A DNA stretch of 64,000 nt from Sialis fuliginosa (taxonomy: Eukaryota > Arthropoda > Insecta > Megaloptera > Sialidae), in the NCBI GenBank assembly GCA_961205875.1, contig OY540822.1, positions 14,944,501-15,008,500 on the forward strand. Direction: 5' to 3'. The notes below the pieces were generated by a model, which worked only from the letters and a program-made list of their open reading frames with translations, ran no database searches and had not been told where the DNA came from. The stretch's first letter is position 1. Every line of letters starts with the position of its first letter. This document shows, in pieces, positions 10,686-24,203 of the stretch. The translations under genes and the position numbers were made by a program.

Positions 10686-13600
10686 ATGAAGTTTGACAAA
10701 ACTGGAAATTTAATTTGATAACTGCGCTCTATAATTTATAAGTGTGGCCGTATCACTAAGCTTTCCCTGAATAACAACATATCTCATTTATAGGCTTCAC
10801 AACCAACTAACTACATATATCGAATATTTGTTCATTGTAAAAAATATTTATTTACTATCAGTTTTTTATAACTAATTTTGCAGCCCTAATATTTTATTTT
10901 ATACATAAATTATATATAAACTAGTGCAGTGGTAACGGGGGATATGAATTTAATCTGTAATAAACCTATTAAACATTGACTTCACTAAATCGCACTAGGA
11001 TTGTTTTTTTTAGTGAAAACCGGAATAAAATTCGTTCAGTAGTTACAGATAGACAGACGCGGCGAGGGACATTGTTTTATAATATGTATACATGATTTTC
11101 AAAACGAATACAACGCGGGGGGGAGGGCAGTATTTTCGACACAGTTTGGGAACTGCTGACCTATTTGTTTAAAATATATAGAGTGTAACATGAATCGAAC
11201 AAAAAAAAGCTATGAAAATATTTCACATTTATTGTAAACGCTACAAAATATCCATTGTTTGAAAATCTACATGTAAATGATCAATCATTTAATAGATTGT
11301 ATTAAATTATGCGCAAAAGTACGTGAAAATGTACTTCGTGACTCTTGCATTGTTGTACCTGAAGAACAAAGGAATGTTCAGATATAACATGTTCATACGA
11401 TACAGTTCTGGACATGTTCCTCTAGTTCTGTGTATTATATACGATACGTTTTCACAACAAATAATAAAATCCTCCATGTAGCTATTGTTATGTTGGGTTG
11501 TCTTGCAGAATAAATAATTATTTTGTTTTACGTTTAAGACGTATTATCAGGTCAGTAGCGGCTCGCCAAATCAATAATATATAACTCTACTATTCAAAAA
11601 TACTTATAACCCAAACAAATGTGACAATGTAAAAGTTGTATAGGCTGTCGATTAGTGAAATTTCAATCAAAATCGGTTCAGTACTTTTCGCATCAAGTCG
11701 GGAAAGACAGACAGACGAAATTTTTAATAACTATTAAACAATGACGTATACAAAAATATTTTATTTGTAAAGATAGAGCCTACAGATTTATATATTAAAC
11801 CTTTTTTGTTTTTAAATTTAATAAATGAGAATTTCCTCCCCTTGAATAAACTTTTCTAAGCAAATATGCTTTCTAGGTTTACCTTCAGCTTTCTAATGAT
11901 GTTAAACCGATTATTGTGAGATCATTATTTCAGGATACACAGAAGTTTAAACTATTATTTTTACTTTGATAGTGGACAACCCGGTCAAAAAAAATCATAC
12001 GGGGATGAAAAAAGACGCATTTTCAAAAGAAAATAACAAGGTTTTGAACGCTTGTATTGAATTTTTTGTAAACAGATTTTTGCAAAAATTTTAGGCTTTA
12101 AACCCTTGGTACAGAGCGGCAGGGGATGATAAAACTAGAAAGTACAAGCTTAAGAATGAGTTTTGGAACATGCAAATCCAATTATTTTTCGCTGAGATAT
12201 AACTATTTGAAAATTCGTAAAACATTTGCATGTTATGTATATTAGATTTCGATATGTAGATATGAACTATATTATTTATCTTTAATTTTTAATTAATCAT
12301 TCATGTTTTTTTTTAATATACTTTTATCGTAAAAAGTTGTTTAGTAAGTAGTTTATTGGTTGATCGGATTTGAGAAGTTTTACTGTAACGAATTTTAATT
12401 TGGTAATATTTATATTAGAGTATTTTACACAAAAAGCATAATTAAAAAAGTCAATATTTTAGTCTACACTGTTTTTTTGTTTTACGTAAAATTTTTTATT
12501 CATAATTAGAGAGGGGATTTTTTTAAGCTTTAAAAAAAATAATATACGCTACATTAAAAGTGTAAATACATTATAATTGTATGTACATATCATGTACAGT
12601 ATTATGGTAATAAGTGAACAAATCAACAAAAAACATCCCAAAAATATAATATTTAATCGTTTTGAAAACACAATGGGGGAATGAAATACCCCCATACCAT
12701 TAATACTCCTGGCGGGCATCACTTATTCAATGTGTGAATCAGAACCATAGGTGTTAGGATGCTACAAATGGAAAATTATCGGATTTGTACATTCACAAGA
12801 CGTAATTTATACCCAGAAAACTAGATTATTTTTTATTTTCTTATTACTTCCAAAGGAAATGGAAGTATTGTAATACCGTCGAAAAATTGTGTCCGAGATA
12901 ATAATAGATTTTGATTGTACTAACTTCAAAACGTAAAGAAAAGTTGTTTTCCGTATAGCGGCTGTGCGTGTGTCTGGATGTAGAATTTTCTTTCGTTCGC
13001 GATAACTACTGTAAAAATGCACCGATATTCGAAATTTTGTAACTATTTTCGTCTAAAATGTAACTTGGTACAATTGCAGTTCAATTGAACCTAAGGGTCA
13101 TTTATTTTTTGTACATACCTAAAAAGCTATTGTACGGATGAAAACCACTCTCAAAATTTGAATTTTAAATACTAATTAGTACGTCACTAATTCATGTTGC
13201 CTTGGAAACAAATGCAACTATATTCAAATTGTCAAATTAGTTATTCTACGAATGTGTATTATTTTTGACATTCGGACATGTTAAATTCAGAAAGTTTACG
13301 GAAGAACTGATTGGTGGGGGAGTGGGATTTTAAAATAAATGTATATTTAAAGTCATCAGAGTTTCTCAATAATTTGGTCTGACTGTAAAAATGTTGAGTT
13401 TATAAAAACAAATTTCTGATAGAGAAATAAAATTCTAATTTCTCAAATCAAATCCGTGGTAACAATTCTATAATATTATAACAATTTCGAGGTCGCCCGA
13501 AAATAATGTATTGTCCAAATTGTTTCAAAGGCAACAATCAAAAAACAACATGTTCAAATATATAATTATATATATTATTATTTTTATATATTATACTCGA

Positions 13601-13959
13601 ATAACTGGCATTAACCCATGGCAGCTTAATTGTCGATAAGTCCCTATGCCATATATTATGTTATAAGATTTTTCAGACAGGCACGTATTAAGTGTAATTG
13701 TAATTATATAAAACCTCACGATAAGAAAACATAATCATAATATACATACATTGTATATATACGTAATTACTTTAAAATTAATTACACTAAATCGATTTAA
13801 AACAGGGGTTCTTAAAATTTTACACGTCAACATTTATATTTAACTATATTAAATATACAATTATATTATAATTAGCTATTATTAACGTTCCATTCGCAAT
13901 AAAAAGCAATTTACTTCATTTTATCGATTTTCTAATTTTGCTACATGCATTAAACATTT
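10686..13959. other. Non-coding; decayed retrotransposon tails
   Basis: No gene. Two spots, near 11025-11065 and 11650-11720, read AAAATTCGTTCAGTAGTTAC / AAAATCGGTTCAGTACTTTT followed by AGACAGACAGACG. Such stretches are common in arthropod non-LTR element 3' ends. The rest is AT-rich filler. Confidence 0.45.
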
Positions 13960-14075
13960 GTGAGGCTATATTTCGAAAACGGTTTGAGATATAGACCTGT
14001 GGTTAGAAAATTTCAACATTTCATAAAAACAATTTTGTTCGATGTTATTTCATGCATCAAACGCCAATTTGTCAT
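13960..14075 (+). repeat. Degenerate half-copy of the foldback arm
   Basis: GAGGCTATATTTCGAAAACG followed by a GATATAGACCTG-like block matches the arm sequence around 7545-7600. It is diverged and has no opposite arm nearby, so it is an old solo fragment of the palindromic family. Confidence 0.55.
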
Positions 14076-14156
14076 TGAAATATTAACTCAAATACAAAAA
14101 AATAAGAAATATAATCATAGCTTACTATACAAACAATATTCATACTAATATTATAT

Positions 14157-14290
14157 GTAATATCGCGGCTAAATCGCTGAACCGATCTAGATGAAATTTC
14201 GCAGAGAGATAATTAGTATCCTGAGGATGTGACATTTGTACGTGCGACTGTCATAACATAAATCTGTATTACCTAACCTTCTGATAGTTA
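14157..14290 (+). repeat. Dispersed repeat with CTGAACCGATCTAGATGAAAT motif
   Basis: GCTAAATCGCTGAACCGATC, then GATGAAATTTCGCAGAGAGAT, then CATAACATAAATCTGT. The same sequence, 3' block included, recurs in the protease intron at 54504-54625. Looks like a short interspersed copy of one family; class not determined. Confidence 0.7.
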
Positions 14291-14446
14291 TTCTTCTTCA
14301 TGGATGACAGCTTTTACCTGATCTAAATTCTACGCGAATCATATATAACATCTTAATATATATATGACGTGAACGAAGTTGCGAGTAACAGTTAGTTTTC
14401 TATATAATAACTTCAAAGCCAGCGCCCAGTTCTACTCTGGTTATGA

Positions 14447-14832
14447 AAATCTTTCGTAGTGAGTAAAATGAAAAGCCAGTGTCTATGTCCACTGGTAGAA
14501 AAGTTAACTTGGGTCAAGAAATCCTAGTATTATGTATATAAAATGAAATCAGTATTGAAATATATCTCTGTTGGTTGTTTCTATGATATGATTTGTTGAT
14601 ACAGTATTTTTATTTCTTTTTACTATTTCCATAAATCCAAAATCTTTCGTAGTGAGTAAAATGAAAAGCCAGTGTCTATGTCCACAGGTAGAAAAGTTGA
14701 CTTGGGTCAAGAAATTCTAGTATTATGTATATAAAATGAAATCAGTATTGAAATATATCTCTGTTGGTTGTTTCTATGATATTATTTGTTGATACAGTAT
14801 TTTTATTTCTTTTTACTATTTCCATGAAGTGT
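14447..14832 (+). repeat. Recent tandem duplication, 193-bp unit x 2
   Basis: The segment beginning AAATCTTTCGTAGTGAG at about 14447 is repeated from about 14640 with only a few substitutions. Each unit contains one end of the AACTTGGGTCAAGAAATCC MITE family. Confidence 0.85.
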
Positions 14833-14839
14833 ACTTCTG

Positions 14840-17800
14840 TATTATTGTATGTTATTGTGTACGTACGTAAACGTAGAATATTACGAGGAATATAAAATCT
14901 TGTAAGCAATTTCATAGAAAAATAAAATAAAAACAACTTATCCAAGATAAAAATAATATAAACATCCATAAAGAACGAGGCGTTCAAAGGATAGAGTATA
15001 TAGAATTTTGAAGAGCCATTGAAAACTAGGATTATATTGGATTTGTAACAGTAGCTCAACAATACAATATAATACATACATACTTATTGACATACTACCT
15101 CCGCCGCTATAAAAATAAAAATATTAATCTGTATGTATGTAACATATATCTAACAGAAATATTGATAATCACTGGCACTTTATGTCTATACATTTGATAG
15201 GATTATTATATCAAAAAGATCCTACAAACGTTTACTGCAATATTCGTAGAAACGTTGGAGAAAACATCAGACAAATTTCATTAAAACAGTATAGAAAATT
15301 CCAAATGCCATAAACCATATGATAGGTAATTTCAAATACATTCTATCAAATGAAAAAAATAATACTAGGATTTAACTTTATTGTGGGACAAAGAGAAAAA
15401 ATAAATTACTCATAACCATTTATTAAATATAAATACAGGCTCTATAATCCGCATCTAATATATTAGTAGAGACGTCAATGATTAATCATAACAGAAATTA
15501 TATATAAAACTACACGATCTTTGAATTATATGTTCTTTGTCTATGGGCATGAAATGTAATATATCTACATACACATAGCGCTTTAGATAATGTATTAATA
15601 TTATAAATTCCCATTATAAAAAATATATGGTATTTACTGTCTTTCAAACAGCAATTTTCAAACATAAAAAAATAATCACATAATTTATTTGTAACGTGAA
15701 ATAAAAGAACAAATATTTGTTTGTCCAAAAAGCCTAGATTACAAGCAAAAATCACTTTTTACAGATAATACTATGCAAATCAACCTACTTGTATTTTTAA
15801 AATCTTCAAAAAGCACTCTTTAAAATAATATTAAAAAAAATTCTTGTATTCCAAGAATCAGTAAAAAAATACAGTTCATATAGGCTTCAATTTTAAAATA
15901 AATGAAATTCAAAAACAAATAACAGTATTTTAGTTTTGATTTACATAAATATAATACACAAAGTGCAGTTTGAATCACGATTTACCCTTGCGCAGTTCGT
16001 ATAATTATGTATATCAGAGGTACCCAACCTTTTTAATGACTTCAAGAAACAGCATTAAATATATTATGCATCGATATGTCTATAGACGTTTCAATTTTAT
16101 TCAACGATTTCAAACGAGCCAATACGAGTATCATAACAACAACTTCAAATTTTAATATAATTGGAAAAGTTAAGAAAATTCATATTTTATTATTTTATTT
16201 TAAACCATTTTCATTTCATAAGTAAATTCATATTTCGATTTAATTTTGACCCTCTTATTTCTAAAGATACATAAAATATTTAATTATTTTAAAATTATGC
16301 GTGATATTTAATATACTTTAATAAAAAATAAAAGAACAATGATATTATTACCAATTCAAAAATGCATTAAAAATAAATAAAACATGATTATTCCGAGCAG
16401 CAGAGAATCAAAGATAGACAGAGAAAGAGACAAAATCATGTAAATAACGTATTATTATAAAGTCTGGTTTTATAAATGTAAAAAAATATACAAATTATAT
16501 ATTAGCTTTAAAATATTATCTTTTGTGCAAGTGAGAGAGAAGATTTATTGAGTATTTAAGAAAAGATGGAATGCTGTTGGATCAGAAATCGAAAAAATAT
16601 TTCAATTACTCTTTAATATTACATTCGACGATATAAAAGACCGTACATATAATATATATACATTTCGTAAATTATTTTATATTTATAGATAATTATTTCA
16701 TGATTTTACTAAAAAAATTAAATCAAAAATTACTGTTTCAATTTTTCACATTGAAATTTACCCGATTATATTAGTTAATACTTTAAATCAATGGTCTCAA
16801 AATATATCCCAACTAACTAAAATTTGACAGTTTGAAATTTATGATATTTTCATGAAAATATTTATAAATTACTTTACGAATCACTAAATTATATCAGTGT
16901 TATTATCCTTTAATTGTAATCATAGAAATTTAATACAGTACTTCCCAAAATGTTAAACACCACGATCTAAACTGTATACAATTCTAATATTTATTTCTGA
17001 TAAAATATTAATTTTATTTTCGTTACGGATTAATGAAAAGAAATTTGAAATCATTTTAAATAAAATATCAAATCATAAATTTAAAAAGTTAACTCTCAAT
17101 AAAGTAAAAATAAAATAATAGTCGTTACAAGTGGTTGTAACTAAAATCGAGTAAAGCCGATTCAATAATTATATTTTACTTATTGTTAGATACGTTTTTT
17201 TTCCAAACACGAATTTTATTCCGAACGGAATTTTAGTTATTATGAGATTTATTTGTCATTTATTATTGCTTTCACTAATTTGGATTATTACCTAATCCGG
17301 ATGACCTCACCCTAATTTTTGCAGATTAACAAGATGTTCGTATGTACAGAAGTGACCAAATTATTAAAATAATTATCAAATTTTGACATATTGTATTACT
17401 GACGTTTATTTTAGAATTCACGCGCAACTAGTTGTTATAAAAATTATATAATCTTACAAGAATTATCACAAAATGACATTCCCCCCTTAAAAATCGTTTA
17501 AATAAATAACTATTCTAATAAGTTGGCCACACTGTACACTGTGATTATTTTTTATAACCTCTAAACCATAAAGACAATAATCAGAATATAACTGGAACCC
17601 CCGCCTAGATAACTCTGTTATCGAATCATTGTTGAGGTTTTTCGGTTCGGTAAACATTTAAGTTCTCTTGTAGCTAAGCCACAAGTTGACAATTGTAACA
17701 ACGAGTACTTTACGTTCAAGTATGTGGTGCATTCATACAATTGGGTCCAACTTATTGGAATAGAATTTGCGATGGAAAAATAAATCAATTCAAGATTTAA

Positions 17801-20800
17801 AACAACCACACGTAATTTGCATACATATTATTATGTTTTATAGGGTTAAATTGTGTACATACATACTTTAAATTGTTTTTTATTTTTTTAGGAAAACGAC
17901 TGTACTTAGAAATCTGTATTATTTGAAATTTACACGTCGTTGGAAAGTAGTAATTTTTATTACCGTATCTTACATGATTATGAAATATCTGTTATAGGGT
18001 ACCTATTGTTAATTTTTTGTTAAAAATAGATGTCAGAAATTCCAGACAGATTGAACTGTAAGAATACCTAAGATAGGTATTTTACGATTTGAAAAATTGT
18101 AATGTCAAGTATTGCAGAGAAATATCTTTGATTTGAATACTTCGATTCAAAATAGGTATATCCAGAAAGTTAATTTCAATAAATATTCAGTTTTCCAAGA
18201 ATGTATGAAAAATAGCATAGTTTACAAATAAAAATTTTTCATAATGCATTTTAGATCTGTACGTAAAGTTTTTATTATTATTTTTTTTATTTTGTAGGAT
18301 ACAAATTAAATAAAATTAATAATGAAGGACTGATATAATATATGTATAAATAAACCAATAAATAATTAGTTAAAACATAATGTATCTGTCTTTTTTAAAA
18401 ATTTAAATGAATTAAAAAATAAAAACTCATTTTTAATTCCTTGCTAAAAATTTTCCATGAAAAATTTGTTTAACTTTTCATCTCTATTAGTCATAAATAC
18501 AAAATAACATTGCGTTGCACATTTTTAATTTTGATAATTATAATGGTTTTTTATTTCTCTGCCGCTAATAACATCATGTTTTCAAAATTACTGAATTAAT
18601 TAACAATATTGATATTAATAATTTTGCTTTTATTGAAATTGCTAACCTCCCAATCCCAAAAATGTCATACTAAACATTAAAAATGCGTCCCATAAACTAA
18701 TATTAGTAATTATTCTACAGTACACACTCGATTATACGATTTATAAACTTTTACTTAATTGTTCAAATATTATACTATACAATAAAGTTCAGCGGTTTTC
18801 AATCATTATCAAAAATTACGTGAAAATCATTTTATTTGATTTATTGAAATTCGTGTATTATTATTCCCTCAGATAATCTATGCATCAGGGTTACATAAAA
18901 ATTCAATTAAACAAATTGTAAATAGAGTATTTGCTTTTACAATTTAATTTGTTCCAACATTCACTCGTAAAGTGAGAAACAATTGCGATAGGAAACTCGT
19001 AAATCGGGAAATAGTTATTTTTATATATTTATAAACATTCGTGGGGCTGTCAATTTTGAAATCTTAGATCGTGAGCTAAAATAAAAAAATCAATTCGTGA
19101 GCGTGCGTGATTAAAAATATATATCTAGTGTACAATGTAAAGCAAAGAATGTGGAAAAATATAGAATTCACTAAAAACTTAAATAAATAAACAAACGAAA
19201 ACAAAAAAGCAATCTTTGTTAAACGTTAACCCTTTAACCGCGACCTACAAAGCAACAACGCGCGGGGTGTAAGGGGGGGGAGGTGGAGGTTTAGCATTTA
19301 AACATTGATCAGATAAATATAAAATTGAGCATTTCACTCCATTTCATGAGATATAATAAATTCAATGCTTCACCCCTCCACAACGGCGAGGGGACACGTG
19401 TATTTGGACGACAATCCATCAAAAGCCCGCGTTCAAAACTCTGTCCAAATTAAGTTAAATCCGGAATTACGTCTCGTGTTTTTATGTCCGATTTTAAAAT
19501 TCAAAATAAATCAATATCTGGTCATTGGAATCACCATTGAGTATTCGTGATTGTCAAAATTCGGTAATACGAACTTTATCACTAAATATTATTATTTTTT
19601 TAATTTACATAATCTACATTTTTTATGGATACAGTATTCCGTTGATTTTGATTGGACAATTTTTGTTTTTTGGGTTTAATTAATTATTTAATATCTCTAT
19701 CGACAAAAAGTGGACTTAGTCGTTATGGCAACGGACTTATTAAATATGTTTAGTAATTAATTTAATCTGGTATTTGCAATGCATAGTATAATCACGGATA
19801 ATCGAATAAAAGGTAATTATTATTTATATAATTGTAATAATCAATATAAAATATATAAAAATATATTTACGAAAAATGTATAATTATTATGATTGATAAT
19901 TACATTATTGATCAATGTATTATTACATAAATAAAGGTTATTTTTTAAATATAAAAGTAAAATATTATGAAATTTTATACAATTATTTTAATTGTATAAA
20001 AAATATAGAGTAAAAATAATGATAAGATGTAGGTATAGGTATATATGTTACATTATAAGAATTGTTTGTGTGTGTGCTGGTGGTATATTGAAGTCAAAGG
20101 CGCTTGACGGGTTAATAATAACACTTCCTATGTTAATATAATAATACAATGCCCGTATGTGTTCAGATTATATTCGATCTTAAATTGTTTAACTGCCATA
20201 AAAATTACATTTGTATTTATCGTTGTTTCTCGTTTTTGATTTTAGCGTTGAACGATTCATAAATTATTTTTTAATATCGACTTTCAATATAGTTTAATGT
20301 ATAACGACAAAACGTACACTGTTCTTCCAATTATTCTCGTAAATTATTTATATAAATAAAATAAACAAACAAACGAGAACATACAAACAATTCATAAAAT
20401 TAAAATCATATTTTTATTGTTTATTTATTTTGATACAATAAATGAAATTAAAAATATCAATCAGAATATAATTGTGAATGTATGTAGATATATACCAATA
20501 TCAATACCAATACATTATACCAATATACAATATTATAAATGATCTATGCAACGATATTACATATTAGATAATATGTTTCTCAAACGCATTCTACATGAAA
20601 CGGATTAATTAATATTGAATTATATTATATTAACTAATGCGTTAATATGAAATCATACTGTGTATTACTACACATATGTTATGTGCGATATATAAATCTG
20701 TTCTGAGAATACTACAAATAAATATGCACGGATACATAATGCACAATGTATTTGTACAGGTATATGAAGTTGATATATGGATATTATTTTCCAGTGAATC

Positions 20801-22499
20801 AATGAACGCAATCTTTAAATGAGGTAATAAATAAAAAAGAAACAATCAAACATGAGTGTGCTGATACAGCAATAACTAAACAAACCTTACAGCTACTAAA
20901 AAATATAACAGTTGGTACGTAGTAATTGAATTAATATTAAATTAAATCGAAATTGATATTTTGGAGCAATTACCGAGCTGTAACGCATGTATAGATATTT
21001 CACAAACCGGGACACCTACTGTAGGTACCCCCTGTACTATTGACTCATACACCTAGTTTAGCCCAGTGCCGCCTCCCCCCGGCCCCCTTCAATCCCGTGA
21101 GGCCCACACTCTCGCAAAAAAAATAATATGTAAATATAAACCATGTCGCTTTGGTACCCCCCTCTTTTTTTCAACACCCCCTCCCAACCCCCAACACGCC
21201 GCTACTGCAATGACATTAACCATGGGGTGATTGAAATATTTGGACGAGCCTATGTGTAAAAAATCTGGGGTGAAAATTCATTTGTGTTGTTGCCATGGAC
21301 CTTGTTATTTACGTATACTGAAAGGTTTTATTTAAAAAACAGAGGTGAAAAATGCTATTTACGCAAAAATATGTATAAACCGTGATCAAATTGTGCTCCG
21401 ATTGCTATATTTATAGAAAAAAAATATTGGTAGTTGTCAGTGAAGTCATCAAAAAAATTAATTAATTTTTTTTGTACATAGTACAAATATACAACCGAAA
21501 ATTAAAAGTATGTTTATAGAAATGTATTTACCTTGCAAATAGATTTTAAATTATAAACATTTATTAACTAATAGGGGTTTCACATTTCAATCCTACTCAA
21601 TCAGGGTGGATATACATGTATATGTAGAATCCTTATTGAAGGGAGGGGGTTATGAAATTAAGAAGTAATTATCTCAATTACCTCCTCGTGAATCCGCCTG
21701 CGTTTATAAACAAACTTACATTCTCAAGCATTCGTTTTAAATGACACTTATTGTTAGAGTCATTTCAAAGACTTAAAAATAATATCTTAATTGTAAATAC
21801 AAGTACCCGTGTGAAATGATTACCTAAGCAAAACCGCATTCAAAAATATTTTGAAGGTATCGAATAAAAATTATATTTTTATTACAAACAAAAATTTTAA
21901 ATATCAAAAAATGAATCTATTTATTTATACGTATGTCAAATAAATATATTTAAAAAAAAAAATTCTGAAAATATTTATTTATACATCTGTATAATAATTT
22001 CGTATCAGTAAAAACTTTTTTCGATTGTTTATGAATTTTTATTTTTCATATAATTTTCCCTCATTATTAAATTATAACATATATATAAAATAGTGTACCA
22101 ATCAGTACAGTGAATTTTTTTATAAAAAATACACTTCACATTTATTTTGAAATTTTTCTTGCATTAATAATGTAAAACCGAGACTCTCGACGAGACTGTA
22201 AATGAAGTTAATATCGTCTCAGTTTCGTCTCGACGAGCAACCCTAGTTAAATTATATCTTAATTTAAATTGTATGTTAAATCTCCGTATATAGTAAATGT
22301 TCTTAAAGACGAATCTAGACGGTTTATTGCATTTATTAAAAAAAAAATAGAACCAACTTAAAAAAAATCTCACAGGCGTATCTTCGAAGTCCATGATTAG
22401 ATTTTGATGAAATTTATATGGGACTACCTCAGAAGTTGTAGTCTTTTAAATAACTGCATATTTGTTGAAGTTATGCTCGAACATACATAAAAAAATATA
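14840..22499. other. Non-coding gene-poor stretch
   Basis: No supported gene in 7.6 kb. 19235-19520 is a less AT-rich island starting with AACCCTTTAACCGCG and a G-tract, possibly a conserved non-coding element. 21060-21200 is a C-rich transposon relic similar to 2950-3200. 22164-22260 carries a TCGTCTCGACGAGCAACCCT end of a hAT-like element without a visible partner. Confidence 0.45.
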
Positions 22500-22814
22500 C
22501 AGTGCATTCCAAGTTGATTAAGACGTAGGAAATTTAACATGGAGAAAATTAGAAATGTTGTAGTAACCTTTGGTCAAATTTAACGATGTGTGATTGGTGC
22601 ATTTTGAAATGCCGCCTCGAAACTAACTGATTAATTTTAAATTAATCAACAGTATTTTGTTCTCAAGTTTAATTTCATTAATTTAAGCATCCTAGATAAA
22701 ATTATAACAATATTTTTTGGCGGCATTTCAAAATGCACCAATTAAATTTGACCACACACTTCTAATTGCCCCCTTGTTAAATTTCCTATGTCTTAATCAA
22801 CTTGGAATACACTG
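22500..22814. mobile_element. Mariner-type MITE, 315 bp, TA target duplication
   Basis: CAGTGCATTCCAAGTTGATT (22500) and its complement (ending 22814) form inverted repeats of over 40 bp. A second inverted block, GGTGCATTTTGAAATGCCGC, lies further in on both sides and is itself partly palindromic. TA is present at both borders (22498-22499, 22815-22816). Non-coding. Confidence 0.87.
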
Positions 22815-23362
22815 TATAGTATCGAATTGAGAAGTCATTCAAAAATCCTTGTACAATTCACTATTTTACTACAAAGCGAAAGAACGAAGCTAATTTATAA
22901 GATATTTGAAGTACGTAAATGCAGAATATTGATACATTTAATTTTGTTACATAAGTTCTAACACCGCCAAATTATATAGATCTGAAGATTATTTGTAAGT
23001 TGTATAAGAACACGACTTCTCTACTCGAACCGATAATCAGCGGGGTAAGGTAACAATCAAATGTTGAACAACGCCCACTAAAATCGGTGGGAATCGAAGC
23101 CAAGCTACTGTATATTGCATCTTATTAATATCCATGTATTACTGATGCTAACTCGTGACCGAAAACCATTCAAGATGCATATTATATGCAGCTGCAATAG
23201 CACAAGCAAAATATGTATAAATTACAGGTAGATACCTATATGTCTGCACCTATATGTAATACAGTGCGCCCGCGAAATATCGAACCGCGAATATCTTGAT
23301 AACGTAGTTACTATTGTACCTACAACTAAATAAATATAGTACAACAGGTGTCTTCTACATGT

Positions 23363-24203
23363 CCATCAACTTAGCGAAACAACTTCAGAAAATAGAATTG
23401 CCATTATGCCAAGAATTTGCCGCTTTTTTGCCGTTAATTAGTTATGAACCTAAAAAATTTGCCGCTCTTTTAGTTTTTTTTTAATCACGTGAATCGCTAA
23501 CTTGACGTCAAGTTAGCAAGACAACATTACTATTGGCATAATGGCAATTCTTTTTTCTGAAGTTGTTTCGCTAACAATAAGTTGATGGAGATGTCTTTGG
23601 GCACGTGATACGCTTGAAGATAATAGTGTAAGCTACATTTAAAAAAAATTGAGTCTGTAGGATCGCGCCAAGCTGAGATATTAACTATTCAATTTACTTC
23701 TTTGTTAGTTTATGAATTTTAATTTGTTTTTAAAAAGGGAAGGAGTTCGCGAGGGTCTTTAAGTGCGTGATACTCTTAAAGATTATAGTGTAAGCTACAT
23801 TTTAAAAAAAATTTGAGTCTGTAGGATCGCGCCAAGCTGAAATATTAACTATTCTTTGTTAGTTTATGAGTTTAACTATTCTTTATTAGTTTATGAGTTT
23901 TAATTTGTTTTTAAAAAGGGAAGGAGGTCGCGAGGGTCTTTAAGTGCGTGATAGGCTTAAAGATAATAGTGTAAGCTACATTTTAAAAAAAATTGAGTCT
24001 GTAGGATCGCGCCAAGCTGAGATATTAACTATTCAATTTACTAATTTGTATAGGGTCATTTTCAGTAATGTTGTCTTGCTAACTTGCCGTCAAACACGTG
24101 ATTAAAAAAAACTAAAACGGCGGCAAATTTTTTAATTTCACAACTAATTAACGGCAAAACAGCGGCAAATTCTTGGTATAATGGCAATTCTTTTTTCTGA
24201 AGA
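23363..24203. mobile_element. Composite foldback element with internal tandem array
   Basis: Three related arms are visible: 23381-23510 (forward, AGAATTGCCATTATGCCAAG), 23510-23588 (inverted, closing a 226-bp palindrome with GTTGATGG), and 24060-24203 (inverted, ATAATGGCAATTCTTTTTTC). Between the second and third arms lie about three tandem units starting at 23593, 23755 and 23936, each with GGATCGCGCCAAGCTGA. No coding frame and no clear target duplication. Confidence 0.75.

Noticed and set aside
14742..15077. 111-codon frame on the minus strand
   Set aside because: It overlaps the tandem duplication and has no family resemblance; probably chance.
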